This document shows positions 15,704 to 24,197 of a DNA stretch of 64,000 nucleotides, piece after piece; position 1 is the stretch's first letter; each line of letters begins with the position of its first letter. Where the stretch lies: assembly GCF_001422375.1 (NCBI RefSeq), contig NZ_LMMU01000007.1:844385-908384 (forward strand), read 5' to 3'. A program made the position numbers and the translations under genes. This stretch comes from Methylobacterium sp. Leaf99 (GTDB lineage Bacteria > Pseudomonadota > Alphaproteobacteria > Rhizobiales > Beijerinckiaceae). Below the pieces are notes generated by a model. The model was not told the origin of the DNA. It saw nothing but the letters and a program-made list of their open reading frames with translations, and searched no databases.

Positions 15704-17008
15704 ATGCCCGTCCCCTCGATCGCCTTCGATCTCACCCGCCTGATCACGCGGCTTCGCCACGCCAGTCCCAGCGGAATCGACCGGGTCGACCTCGCCTATG
15801 CCCGCCACGTCCTGGCTCAGGACGGCGCGCGCTTCGGGCTCGTTTCGACGGCCCTCGGCCCGAAGGTGCTGGAGCGGGCGGAGGCGCTGCGGATCGTCGA
15901 GGCGGTGGCGGCGGGCTGGGTCGAGGATCGGACAGCCGAGGACGATCCGGTCTATCGCCGTCTCGCCGCCGCCCTCGGGGCGCCGACGCGCGAGACGGCG
16001 AGCCGGCCTCCGCGCTCGGATTCGCAGGCGCGCCGACGCCTCCAGGCCCGCACGGCGTGGACGGTGCTGCGCGCGCGCGGCCCCGACCGCCTGCCCGCCG
16101 GAACCATCTATCTCCACACCTCGCACCTGCGCCTCGACCGGCCGGAGCGGTTCGACTGGCTGTACGACCGACGCGACATCCGCCCGGTCTTCTTCGTCCA
16201 CGACCTCATCCCTATCGCCTATCCGGAATACGGCCGGCCCGGCGAGGCGGAGCGCCACGCGGTGCGCATGGGCACCATCGCGGCCCATGCCGCCCATGTC
16301 CTCGTGAACTCGGCCGACGTGGCGGCGCATTTTTCGGGATACCTCGCGGCCCGTGGCCTGCCCGGACGTCCGACGACGGTGGCCTGGCTCGGCGTCGAGC
16401 CGGTGTTCCGGCCGGCTCCCGGCGCGCCCGCCCTGGTGCCCGACCGCCCAACCTTCGTGGCCTGCGGCACCATCGAGCCGCGCAAGAATCACCTCGGCCT
16501 GCTCAACCTCTGGCGCGACCTCGCCCAGCGCCGCGGGCCGGCGACCCCGCGCCTCGTCCTCGTCGGCCGGCGCGGTTGGGAGGCGGAGAACATCATCGAC
16601 ATGCTGGAGCGCTGCCCGGCCATGCGGGACCACGTGATCGAGGTCGGCGGCCTTTCCAGCCACGGACTCGCCCGCCTGCTCCAGGGCGCGACCGCGCTCC
16701 TGATGCCCTCCTTCGCGGAAGGGTACGGCCTGCCCGTCGTGGAGGCGGCGGCCTGCGGCCTGCCGGTGGTCGCCTCCGACCTCGCCGTCCACCGCGAGAT
16801 CGGAGGCGGGTTCGCCCACTTCCTCGATCCCCTGGATGGGCCGGGCTGGCGCGGGGCCATCGAAGCGCTGAGCGCTTCCGCATCCCCCCTGCGGGCGGAC
16901 CTCGTGGCGCGCCTCGACGGCTACGCGCCGCCGGACTGGACGGCGCATTTCGCGCGGGTGGATGCGGTGCTGACCGAACGCGTTGCGGCCACGCCAGCAC
17001 GCGCCTAA
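15704..17008 (+). CDS. GT4-type glycosyltransferase
   Basis: 434 residues with the GT-B double Rossmann fold of glycosyltransferase family 4. The C-terminal half has FVACGTIEPRKNHLGLLNLW, LVLVGRRGWE and the E-x7-E motif in PSFAEGYGLPVVEAAACG, which contacts the nucleotide sugar. The N-terminal half begins IAFDLTRLITR and includes SGIDRVDLAYARH, seen in transferases of exopolysaccharide clusters. The acceptor cannot be told. No other polysaccharide gene is adjacent; the rhodanese gene follows after 29 bp. Confidence 0.88.
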   Translation: MPVPSIAFDLTRLITRLRHASPSGIDRVDLAYARHVLAQDGARFGLVSTALGPKVLERAEALRIVEAVAAGWVEDRTAEDDPVYRRLAAALGAPTRETASRPPRSDSQARRRLQARTAWTVLRARGPDRLPAGTIYLHTSHLRLDRPERFDWLYDRRDIRPVFFVHDLIPIAYPEYGRPGEAERHAVRMGTIAAHAAHVLVNSADVAAHFSGYLAARGLPGRPTTVAWLGVEPVFRPAPGAPALVPDRPTFVACGTIEPRKNHLGLLNLWRDLAQRRGPATPRLVLVGRRGWEAENIIDMLERCPAMRDHVIEVGGLSSHGLARLLQGATALLMPSFAEGYGLPVVEAAACGLPVVASDLAVHREIGGGFAHFLDPLDGPGWRGAIEALSASASPLRADLVARLDGYAPPDWTAHFARVDAVLTERVAATPARA

Positions 17009-17037
17009 AGGAGGATCAGGACAGCGGGGATACCGGC

Positions 17038-17361
17038 ATGAACGTGGTCGATCTGGACCGGGACGCGATCAAGGCCGGCCTCGCCGACGGGACGCTCCTG
17101 CTCATCGACGTGCGCGAGGCGCACGAATTTGCCGGCGGCCGCATTCCGGGCTCGATCACGCATCCCCTGTCGACCTTCGATCCGGACACCATCGCCGCCC
17201 TCGTATCCGAGGATGGGCGACGGCCCGTCTTCTCCTGCGCCGCCGGAATCCGCTCGGTGCATGCGTTGGCGGCCGCCCAGCGGGCCGGCCACTCCATCGA
17301 CGGGCACTATGTCGGTGGATTCAAGGATTGGTACGCAGCCGGCGAAGCGATCGAGCGGTGA
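17038..17361 (+). CDS. Single-domain rhodanese-like sulfurtransferase
   Basis: 107 residues, one rhodanese domain. LIDVREAHEFAGGRIPGS is the family's first conserved block and the active-site loop SCAAGIRS carries the catalytic Cys. Such proteins carry sulfane sulfur as a cysteine persulfide. There is no signal peptide, so it is cytoplasmic. The ATG at 17038 has a GGGGA sequence seven bases upstream; a stronger AAAGGAGGA lies further away. Probably co-transcribed with the glycosyltransferase, although no shared task is evident. Confidence 0.9.
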   Translation: MNVVDLDRDAIKAGLADGTLLLIDVREAHEFAGGRIPGSITHPLSTFDPDTIAALVSEDGRRPVFSCAAGIRSVHALAAAQRAGHSIDGHYVGGFKDWYAAGEAIER

Positions 17362-17431
17362 CGGCCGACCATCCGGCATTCCGTCGCCGTGATTTCAAAT
17401 AGCGGGACGGCTGCGACGGGGCGGACGATCA

Positions 17432-17447
17432 TGTGCGACAGCGCACA
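17432..17447. promoter_or_regulatory. Palindrome upstream of the RND operon, candidate operator
   Basis: A perfect inverted repeat, TGTGCG-acag-CGCACA, lies about 50 bp before the membrane-fusion-protein start at 17497. Efflux operons of this kind are usually repressed by TetR- or MarR-type proteins binding such palindromes. No regulator gene is nearby, so the operator role is inferred. Confidence 0.4.
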
Positions 17448-17496
17448 ACAAGGTCGATGCCAGACCTCTAGCTCGCAGGGCATAGGGATTATCGAT

Positions 17497-18633
17497 ATGC
17501 GCAGGCGCCTGCTCTTCCGCTTCCTTCCGGCCCTCGGCCTCGCGCTAGCGGGACTACCGGCCCTCGCCCAGGCGCCCGGCGGGCCGCCGCCGAAGGTGAC
17601 GACGGCGAAGCCCGTGGTGCGCGAGATCGTCGAGACCGACATGTACACGGGCCGGTTCGACCCCGTGGAGATCGTCGATGTCCGCGCCCGCGTCACCGGC
17701 TATCTCGAGAAGCTGAACTTCCAGGACGGTGCGACGGTGAAGAAGGGCGACCTGCTCTTCGTCATCGACCGGCGCCCCTACAAGGCCGCCCTCGATCAGG
17801 CCCAGGCCGCCCTGGTTTCGGCCAAGGCCCGCCTCAACTTCTCGCAGACCGATCTCGACCGCGCCCAGACCCTGAGCCGCTCGGGCAACATCTCCGAGCA
17901 GGTGACGGACCAGCGTCGCCAGGCCTCGCAGACGGCCCAGGCCGACGTCGACAGCGCCGATGCGCAGCTGCGCCAAGCCCAGCTCAACTACGACTTCACC
18001 GAGGTGAAGGCCCCGATCTCGGGCCGCATCAGCCGGCGCCTCGTCACCGAGGGCAACATCGTCATCACCGACCAGACCCTGCTGACCACCATCGTTTCCC
18101 TCGACCCGATCTACTTCGGCTTCACCGTGGATGAGCGCTCCTTCCTGAAGTACCAGGGCGCCCTCGGGATCGGCATGGGCCAGACCCAGAAGGGCAAGGG
18201 CGTTCCGATCCTCATCGCACTCACCGGCGAGGAGAAGCCGACCCGCAAGGGCGTCCTCGATTTCGTCGACAACCGCGTCGACAACGCCACCGGCACGGTC
18301 CTGCTGCGGGCCACCGTCGAGAATCCCGACGGGTTCATCAAGCCGGGCCTGTTCGGCATCGTGTCCCTGCCGGCCACCAAGCCCTACCAGGGCATCCTGC
18401 TTCCGGACGACGCCATCTCGGCCAACCAGGACAAGCGCGTCGTCTACCTCGTCGCCGACGACGGCTCGGTCGCCTCCCGGGAGGTGAAGCTCGGGCCGAA
18501 GGTCGACGGCTACCGGGTGATCCGCGACGGGCTGAAGGGCGACGAGAACGTCGTGGTCAACGGCCTGTCCCGCGTGCGGCCCGGCGCCAAGGTCACGGCC
18601 GAGTCCTCGACGCTGCCGGCGAGCAAGAGCTGA
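17497..18633 (+). CDS. RND efflux periplasmic adaptor (membrane fusion protein)
   Basis: 378 residues from the ATG at 17497. A signal peptide ends near LPALAQA; there is no lipobox cysteine. The lipoyl-like half-motif RVTGYLEKLNFQDGATVKKG, a coiled-coil hairpin (about residues 95-165, including LDQAQAALVSAKARLNFSQT), the second lipoyl half APISGRISRR, and the beta-barrel and membrane-proximal domains are in the usual order of AcrA/MexA. It would bridge the inner-membrane pump to an outer-membrane channel. The pump gene follows after a structured 291 bp gap. No outer-membrane channel gene is in the cluster. Confidence 0.93.
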   Translation: MRRRLLFRFLPALGLALAGLPALAQAPGGPPPKVTTAKPVVREIVETDMYTGRFDPVEIVDVRARVTGYLEKLNFQDGATVKKGDLLFVIDRRPYKAALDQAQAALVSAKARLNFSQTDLDRAQTLSRSGNISEQVTDQRRQASQTAQADVDSADAQLRQAQLNYDFTEVKAPISGRISRRLVTEGNIVITDQTLLTTIVSLDPIYFGFTVDERSFLKYQGALGIGMGQTQKGKGVPILIALTGEEKPTRKGVLDFVDNRVDNATGTVLLRATVENPDGFIKPGLFGIVSLPATKPYQGILLPDDAISANQDKRVVYLVADDGSVASREVKLGPKVDGYRVIRDGLKGDENVVVNGLSRVRPGAKVTAESSTLPASKS

Positions 18634-18704
18634 CGGGGACGGCTGAGGACAGGATGCGCGGCCCGGATCATCCGGTCCCGCGCCCGTGTCTCGAACAGGA
18701 TCAG

Positions 18705-18744
18705 GGGTCGTGTGCAGGCGTCGCTTGAGACCGGCACACGACCC
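18705..18744. repeat. Inverted repeat 1 between adaptor and pump genes
   Basis: Perfect 11 bp arms GGGTCGTGTGC (18705-18715) and GCACACGACCC (18734-18744) enclose 18 bp. The arms contain TCGTGTGC, partly similar in base composition to the palindrome upstream of the adaptor. It could be an operator or an mRNA hairpin that sets adaptor to pump stoichiometry. Confidence 0.5.
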
Positions 18745-18749
18745 GAACC

Positions 18750-18789
18750 GTTCACGGCGCGCCGGGTGGGGGCAAGGCGCGCCATGAAC
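18750..18789. repeat. Inverted repeat 2 between adaptor and pump genes
   Basis: Arms GTTCACGGCGCGCC (18750-18763) and GGCGCGCCATGAAC (18776-18789) match as a 14 bp inverted repeat with one mismatch around a 12 bp loop. Together with the repeat just before it, most of the first half of the adaptor-pump gap can fold. No T-run follows, so it is not a classical terminator. Confidence 0.5.
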
Positions 18790-18924
18790 GAACGGTCGGC
18801 GAAGCGCCGGCCGTAGCCGAAATGAACGTGCGCCCGGATCGTCCACGATCCGCGTGCCCGACCGCAGACGACAAGACGGTCCCGTTCGGGTCGCACGACC
18901 CCGGAACGGCGAGAGGTTCACCCG

Positions 18925-21900
18925 ATGCGTTTTGCCCACTTCTTCGTCGATCGACCGATCTTCGCGTCCGTCACGTCGATCCTGTTCCTGATCATCGGCT
19001 ACGTGGCCTACGAGTCCCTGCCGGTCTCGCAGTATCCCGAGATCGTGCCGCCCACCGTGGTGGTGCGCGCCTCGTATCCGGGCGCCAATGCCGAGACCGT
19101 GGCGGCGACCATCGCGACGCCCATCGAGCAGGAGGTGAACGGCGTCGACAACATGCTCTACATGACGTCGTTGTCGACCAACGACGGCAACATGCAGCTC
19201 ACCGTCACGTTCAAGGTCGGCACCAACCTCGATATCGCCAACGTGCTGGTGCAGAACCGCCTCTCGGTCGCCCAGCCGCGCCTGCCGCCGGACGTGCGCA
19301 ACCTCGGCGTGACCGTCCGCAAGGCCTCGCCCGACCTGATGCTGGTCGTGCACGTGCTCTCGCCCGACAACACCTACGACCAGAACTACCTCTCGAACTA
19401 CATCTATCTCCGGATTCGCGACGAGCTTCTGCGCCTCGACGGTGTCGGCGACATCACGGTGTTTGGCGGCAGCGAGTACGCCCTGCGCATCTGGCTCGAC
19501 CCCAACAAGCTCGCCGCCTACGGTCTCTCGACCACCGACGTGCTGACCTCTCTGCAGGAGCAGAACGTCCAGGTCGCCTCGGGTGCCCTCGGGGCGCCGC
19601 CGGCGCCCGCCTCCAATGCGTTCCAGCTCGTGGTCCAGTCACAGGGCCGCTTCCAGACGCCGGAGGAGTTCACGGAGGTCATCGTCAAGGCCGCCGACGG
19701 GCGCCTCGTGCGCATCAAGGACATCGGCCGGACGGAGATGGGCCAGAAGGACTACACCACCCAGTCCTTCCTCAACGCGACCCCGGCGGTGGGCGTCGGC
19801 GTGTTCCAGCGGCCCGGCACCAACGCCCTCGAGGCGGCGAGCCAGGTGCGCCAGACCATGGACACCATCGCCAAGAACTTCCCGCCCGGCGTCGAGTACA
19901 AGATCGCCTACAACCCGACGGAGTTCATCGAGGAGTCGGTGCACGAGGTCTACAAGACCCTCTTCGAGGCCGTCGTCCTCGTGGTCATCGTGGTGCTGGT
20001 GTTCCTCCAGAGCTGGCGCACGGCGCTGATCCCGGTGATCGCGATTCCCGTGTCGCTCATCGGCACCTTCGCGGCCATGGCGGCCTTCGGCTTCTCCGTG
20101 AACAATCTCACCCTGTTCGGACTCGTCCTCGCCATCGGCATCGTGGTCGACGACGCCATCGTCGTGGTGGAGAACGTCGAGCGCAACATGGCCGAGGGGC
20201 TCTCGCCCGGCGACGCCGCCCACAAGACCATGGACGAGGTCGGCGGCGCCGTGGTGGCCATCGCCCTCGTGCTGTCGGCGGTGTTCATCCCCACCGCCTT
20301 CATCCCGGGCATCTCGGGTCAGTTCTACAAGCAGTTCGCGCTCACCATCGCGGCCTCGACCATCATCTCGATGTTCAACTCGCTGACCCTGTCGCCGGCT
20401 TTGTGCAAGCTGCTGCTGAAGCCCCACCACGAGCACAAGCCGCCGAAGTTCTTCCTCGCGCGGTTCATCGCCTGGTGCGCCAACACCTTCAACCGCGGCT
20501 TCGACGCCCTGTCCAACGGCTACGCCCGGGTGATCCAGTTCCTCACCGGGCGGGTGATCGGCCTCTTCGGCATGCTCATCGTCTACGGCTGCGTCCTGGC
20601 CGGTACGATCCACCTCGTCACCACCGTGCCGACGGGCTTCATCCCGCAGCAGGACCAGGGCTACCTCATCGGCGTCGTCCAGCTTCCCGCCGGGTCGGCC
20701 CTGGAGCGGACCACGGCGGTGGTGCGACGCGCCGCCGAACTCGCCCGCAAGGTCGATGGCGTCGCCAACGCCGTCATCATCTCGGGCTTCGACGGCGCCA
20801 CCTTCACCAACACCACCAACGGCGCGGTGATGTTCCTCACCCTGAAGGGGGCCAAGGAGCGGGCGACGACGGGCCGCTCGGCCGCCGCGATCACGGGTGA
20901 CGTGTTCAAGGCCACCGCCGAGATTCAGGAAGCCCGGGTCCTGTTCATCCCGCCGCCACCCGTGCGCGGTCTCGGCAACGGCGGCGGCTTCAAGATGCAG
21001 ATCGAGAGCCGCCAGAGCTCGGCCATCGGCCCGCTGCTGGCGGCCGCCAACGAGGTGCTGAGCCAGGCCAACCAGAGCAAGGAGGTGCAGCGCGTCTTCA
21101 CCACCTTCGGCAACGACACGCCGCAGCTCTTCATCGACATCGACCGCACCATGGCGCGGATGCTGAACGTACCCCTCGCCTCGGTGTTCGCGACCCTTCA
21201 GGCCAACCTCGGCGGCGCCTACGTCAACGACTTCAACGCCTTCGGCCGCATCTACCAGGTCCGGATGCAGGCCGACGCAGCGTTCCGCCTCGAGAAGCGG
21301 GACATCGAGCAGCTGAAGGTCCGCTCGTCCACGGGCGCCCTCGTGCCCATGGGAACGCTGGCCTCCATCCGCGAGATCAGCGGACCGCAGATCGTCCAGC
21401 GCTTCAACCTGTTCTACTCGGTGCCGATCCAGGGCGACGCCAAGCCCGGCATCTCCACCGGACAGGCCCTGGAGGCCATGGAGAAGATCGCCCAGACCAT
21501 GCCGGAGGGGTATTCCTACGACTGGACCGAAATCGCGTTCCAGCAGAAGGCCACGGGCAACACGGCCGTGTACGTCTTCGCCCTCGGCGTGCTCCTCGTG
21601 TTCCTCGTCCTCGCCGCCCAGTACGAATCCTGGGCGCTGCCGCTGGCCATCATCCTGGTAGTGCCGACCGGCGTCCTCGCGGCCCTCGCGGCGGTGCAGT
21701 TCCGGGGGCAGGACAACAACATCCTGACCCAGATCGGTCTGATCGTGCTCGTGGGCCTGGCCGCCAAGAACGCCATCCTCATCGTCGAGTTCGCCCACCA
21801 GCTCGAGGAGACGGAGCACAAGGGGCCCGTGGCCGCCGCCGTCGAAGCCTGCCGCCTGCGCCTGCGCCCGATCCTGATGACGGCCTTCGCCTTCATCCTC

Positions 21901-22134
21901 GGCACCGTGCCCCTGGTCATCGCCACGGGTCCGGGCGCCGAGATGCGTCAGGCCCTCGGCACCGCCGTGTGCTTCGGCATGATCGGCGCGACCCTGTTCG
22001 GCCTGTTCCTCACCCCGGTGTTCTACGTGGTGATCCGGAACCTTCTGATCTGGATCGCGAAGAAGCGCGGCAAGTCCCCGGACAACACCACGCCCGACAA
22101 GCACGATCCCCACGCCACCCCGTCGCACGCCTGA
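18925..22134 (+). CDS. RND multidrug efflux permease, AcrB/MexB type
   Basis: 1,069 residues, close to AcrB. The N-terminus (MRFAHFFVDRPIFASVTSIL) starts with the first of twelve membrane helices. A large periplasmic loop includes GANAETVAATIATPIEQEVN. The proton-relay aspartates of helix 4 are present in GIVVDDAIVVVENVERNM, and the late motif GLAAKNAILIVEFAHQLEE is intact. It exports hydrophobic compounds from the periplasm by proton antiport as a trimer, here with the upstream adaptor. The substrate range cannot be read. The C-terminus has a polar tail rich in Asp, His and Pro. Confidence 0.95.
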   Translation: MRFAHFFVDRPIFASVTSILFLIIGYVAYESLPVSQYPEIVPPTVVVRASYPGANAETVAATIATPIEQEVNGVDNMLYMTSLSTNDGNMQLTVTFKVGTNLDIANVLVQNRLSVAQPRLPPDVRNLGVTVRKASPDLMLVVHVLSPDNTYDQNYLSNYIYLRIRDELLRLDGVGDITVFGGSEYALRIWLDPNKLAAYGLSTTDVLTSLQEQNVQVASGALGAPPAPASNAFQLVVQSQGRFQTPEEFTEVIVKAADGRLVRIKDIGRTEMGQKDYTTQSFLNATPAVGVGVFQRPGTNALEAASQVRQTMDTIAKNFPPGVEYKIAYNPTEFIEESVHEVYKTLFEAVVLVVIVVLVFLQSWRTALIPVIAIPVSLIGTFAAMAAFGFSVNNLTLFGLVLAIGIVVDDAIVVVENVERNMAEGLSPGDAAHKTMDEVGGAVVAIALVLSAVFIPTAFIPGISGQFYKQFALTIAASTIISMFNSLTLSPALCKLLLKPHHEHKPPKFFLARFIAWCANTFNRGFDALSNGYARVIQFLTGRVIGLFGMLIVYGCVLAGTIHLVTTVPTGFIPQQDQGYLIGVVQLPAGSALERTTAVVRRAAELARKVDGVANAVIISGFDGATFTNTTNGAVMFLTLKGAKERATTGRSAAAITGDVFKATAEIQEARVLFIPPPPVRGLGNGGGFKMQIESRQSSAIGPLLAAANEVLSQANQSKEVQRVFTTFGNDTPQLFIDIDRTMARMLNVPLASVFATLQANLGGAYVNDFNAFGRIYQVRMQADAAFRLEKRDIEQLKVRSSTGALVPMGTLASIREISGPQIVQRFNLFYSVPIQGDAKPGISTGQALEAMEKIAQTMPEGYSYDWTEIAFQQKATGNTAVYVFALGVLLVFLVLAAQYESWALPLAIILVVPTGVLAALAAVQFRGQDNNILTQIGLIVLVGLAAKNAILIVEFAHQLEETEHKGPVAAAVEACRLRLRPILMTAFAFILGTVPLVIATGPGAEMRQALGTAVCFGMIGATLFGLFLTPVFYVVIRNLLIWIAKKRGKSPDNTTPDKHDPHATPSHA

Positions 22135-22140
22135 GGAATC

Positions 22141-22179
22141 GGTGGCATCGACCATCGAGACTCGGTGTTCGATGCCACC
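22141..22179 (+). terminator. Hairpin directly after the RND pump gene
   Basis: Perfect 11 bp arms GGTGGCATCGA / TCGATGCCACC with a 17-base loop start seven bases after the pump stop codon. Only two T residues follow, so it is either a weak terminator or a 3' end stabiliser. Confidence 0.5.
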
Positions 22180-22331
22180 TTAGGGGTTGCGTCCCGGAGG
22201 GTGGAAAGCTAAGACGCCTCCACCCCCCCAAGGGGTGTCGCACCGTCGACCGACCCGGTTGATCGCACCTCCCCCAGGGATGCGTGTCGGGGTTCGGGAC
22301 GATGGGAACGACGGACTACGGAGCGATCCGA

Positions 22332-22408
22332 CGGAGTATAGCGCAGCCCGGTAGCGCACCTGTCTGGGGGACAGGGGGTCGCAGGTTCAAGTCCTGCTAC
22401 TCCGACCA
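22332..22408 (+). tRNA. tRNA-Pro (anticodon GGG)
   Basis: A 77-base cloverleaf with acceptor CGGAGTA paired to TACTCCG before an encoded CCA. The D-arm is AGCGCAGCCCGGTAGCGC, the anticodon stem CCTGT/ACAGG encloses CTGGGGG (anticodon GGG), and the T-arm contains GGTTCAAGTCC. A strong terminator follows about 45 bp later. Confidence 0.96.
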
Positions 22409-22454
22409 ATCACAGCCTGAGGATCAGCCCCGTCGCTGGTCCCGCCGCTCCGGG

Positions 22455-22488
22455 AAAAGGCCGAGGTGCTTTGCACCTCGGCCTTTTT
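22455..22488. terminator. Bidirectional intrinsic terminator between tRNA-Pro and spoVR
   Basis: The stem AAAAGGCCGAGGTGC / GCACCTCGGCCTTTT with a 3-base loop is followed by T residues on the plus strand and, because the left arm starts with four A, also gives a U-tract on the minus strand. It can end both the tRNA transcript and the prkA-yeaH-spoVR transcript. Confidence 0.88.
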
Positions 22489-22551
22489 CATGTCGGCTCG
22501 CGCGTTCCACAGCCGCCGCCCATCCCGCAGGACGAGCGACAAACGTGGCGA

Positions 22552-24126
22552 TCAGAAAAAGATCGGCCGGGCCGTGGCGTGGTGCTCGGCGAGCACGTCG
22601 TCGGTCGCCGGATCGATCTCTTTCAGAACCGCATCGTAGCCCCAGAGATCGGCCAGGTGCTGGAGCACGCGCTTGGCGTCGTCCTTCTGCAGGGTGATGC
22701 GGTTGAGCGCCTTGTGGTGGACGATGAGGCGGCGATCGCCCTCGAGGTCCACGTCCATGACCTCGATGTCGGGATCGAGCCAGGCGACGTCGTACTGGCG
22801 GGCGAAGGAGCGGCGCATCTTGCGGTAGCCACGCTCGTCGTGGATCGCCTCGACGCGAAGCTCCGCCTTGTCGGGATCGTCGACCACGTGGAACAGGCGC
22901 ATGTCGCGCATGAGCTTGGGGGAGAGGAACTGCGCGATGAAGCTCTCGTCGCGGTAGTTCGCCCAGATGTCGCGCAGGGTCGCCATGGCGTCGCCCGTGC
23001 CGGCGATGTCGGGGAACCACGCCCGATCCTCCTCGGTGGGCTGCTCCACGATGCGGGCGATGTCCTGCATCATGGCGAACCCGATGGCGTAGGGGTTGTG
23101 GCCGTTGTAGCCGCGCTCGCTGTAGTTCGGCTGGCGGATGACGTTGGTGTGCGAGGTCAGGAACTCGAGGTAGGCCGCCTCGCCGATGAGCCCCTTCTGC
23201 GACAGGGAGTTCATGATCCGGTAGTGGCAGTAGGTGGCGCAGCCCTCGTTCATCACCTTGGTCTGCCGCTGCGGGTAGAAATACTGCGCCACCAGGCGGA
23301 CGATGCGCAGGAGTTCGCGCTGCCACGGCCTGAGGCGCGGAGCGGCCTTCTCGAGGAAGTAGAGCAGGTTCTCCTGGGGCAGTTCGAGGAGCGCCTTGCG
23401 GCGCTCGACGGCGAGGTCGGGCCGCGCGCCGGCGATCTTCTGCGGCAGGGTGCGCCAGAGGTCGTTGTAGACCTGCTCGCCGTGCTCGGCCCGCTCGCGC
23501 TCGCGGCGCTGCTCGGAGGCGAGATCCGGCCGCTTCTTGCGGGGATAGCGGTGGACGCCCTGGTTCATCAGGGCATGGGCGGCGTCGAGGACCGATTCCA
23601 CGGCTGCGTGGCCGTAGCGCTCCTCGCAGCGGGTGATGAAGCCCTTCGCGAAATCGAGATAGTCGAGGATGCCGTCGGCATCGGTCCACTGCTTGAACAG
23701 GTAGTTGTTCTTGAAGAAGTGATTGTGCCCGAACGCCGCGTGGGCGATCACCAGGGTCTGCATCGTCGCCGTGTTCTCCTCCATGACGTAGGAGATGCAC
23801 GGGTTGGAGTTGATGACGATTTCGTAGGCGAGGCCCATCATGCCGCGCCGGTAGCTGGCCTCGTGCTGGGCGAAATGCTTGCCGAACGACCAGTGCTTGT
23901 AGAACAGCGGCATGCCGATGGACGCGTAGGCGTCGAGCATCTGCTCGGCGGTGATGATCTCGATCTGGTTCGGATACCACGACAGGCCGAGCTCCCCGCC
24001 GGCGATGGCCTCGCAGGCGTCGTGGATGCGCTTGATCGTGTCGAAGTCCCAGTCGTTGCCGGTGAACAGGGGCCGTTGGCCGCCTGCCTCCGGATCGAGG
24101 GTGGGACGGATGATGCTGCCGACCAT
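22552..24126 (-). CDS. spoVR: SpoVR family protein
   Basis: 524 residues from the ATG at 24126, preceded by GGGAG about twelve bases upstream; the frame remains open far upstream without similarity. Typical features are GLSWYPNQIEIITAEQMLDA, LAYEIVINSNPCISYVMEEN, NEGCATYCHYRIMN and NPYAIGFAMMQDI. SpoVR was named from a Bacillus cortex mutant but is widespread in non-sporulating Proteobacteria (E. coli YcgB). It is the last gene of the prkA-yeaH-spoVR cluster, induced in many bacteria on starvation or entry to stationary phase. Its biochemical activity is not known. Confidence 0.95.
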   Translation of the reverse strand: MVGSIIRPTLDPEAGGQRPLFTGNDWDFDTIKRIHDACEAIAGGELGLSWYPNQIEIITAEQMLDAYASIGMPLFYKHWSFGKHFAQHEASYRRGMMGLAYEIVINSNPCISYVMEENTATMQTLVIAHAAFGHNHFFKNNYLFKQWTDADGILDYLDFAKGFITRCEERYGHAAVESVLDAAHALMNQGVHRYPRKKRPDLASEQRRERERAEHGEQVYNDLWRTLPQKIAGARPDLAVERRKALLELPQENLLYFLEKAAPRLRPWQRELLRIVRLVAQYFYPQRQTKVMNEGCATYCHYRIMNSLSQKGLIGEAAYLEFLTSHTNVIRQPNYSERGYNGHNPYAIGFAMMQDIARIVEQPTEEDRAWFPDIAGTGDAMATLRDIWANYRDESFIAQFLSPKLMRDMRLFHVVDDPDKAELRVEAIHDERGYRKMRRSFARQYDVAWLDPDIEVMDVDLEGDRRLIVHHKALNRITLQKDDAKRVLQHLADLWGYDAVLKEIDPATDDVLAEHHATARPIFF

Positions 24127-24197
24127 GGTCGTCCTGTCTCCCAAGCGGTCCGTCTCGCCTCCCCTCCCCGTAAGAGGGGAGAGGACGCAATCGTGGC

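Noticed and set aside
19639..22155. Minus-strand open frame of 838 codons antisense to the RND pump
   Set aside because: Composition is a shadow of the pump gene (Asp/His/Glu-rich), with no motif.
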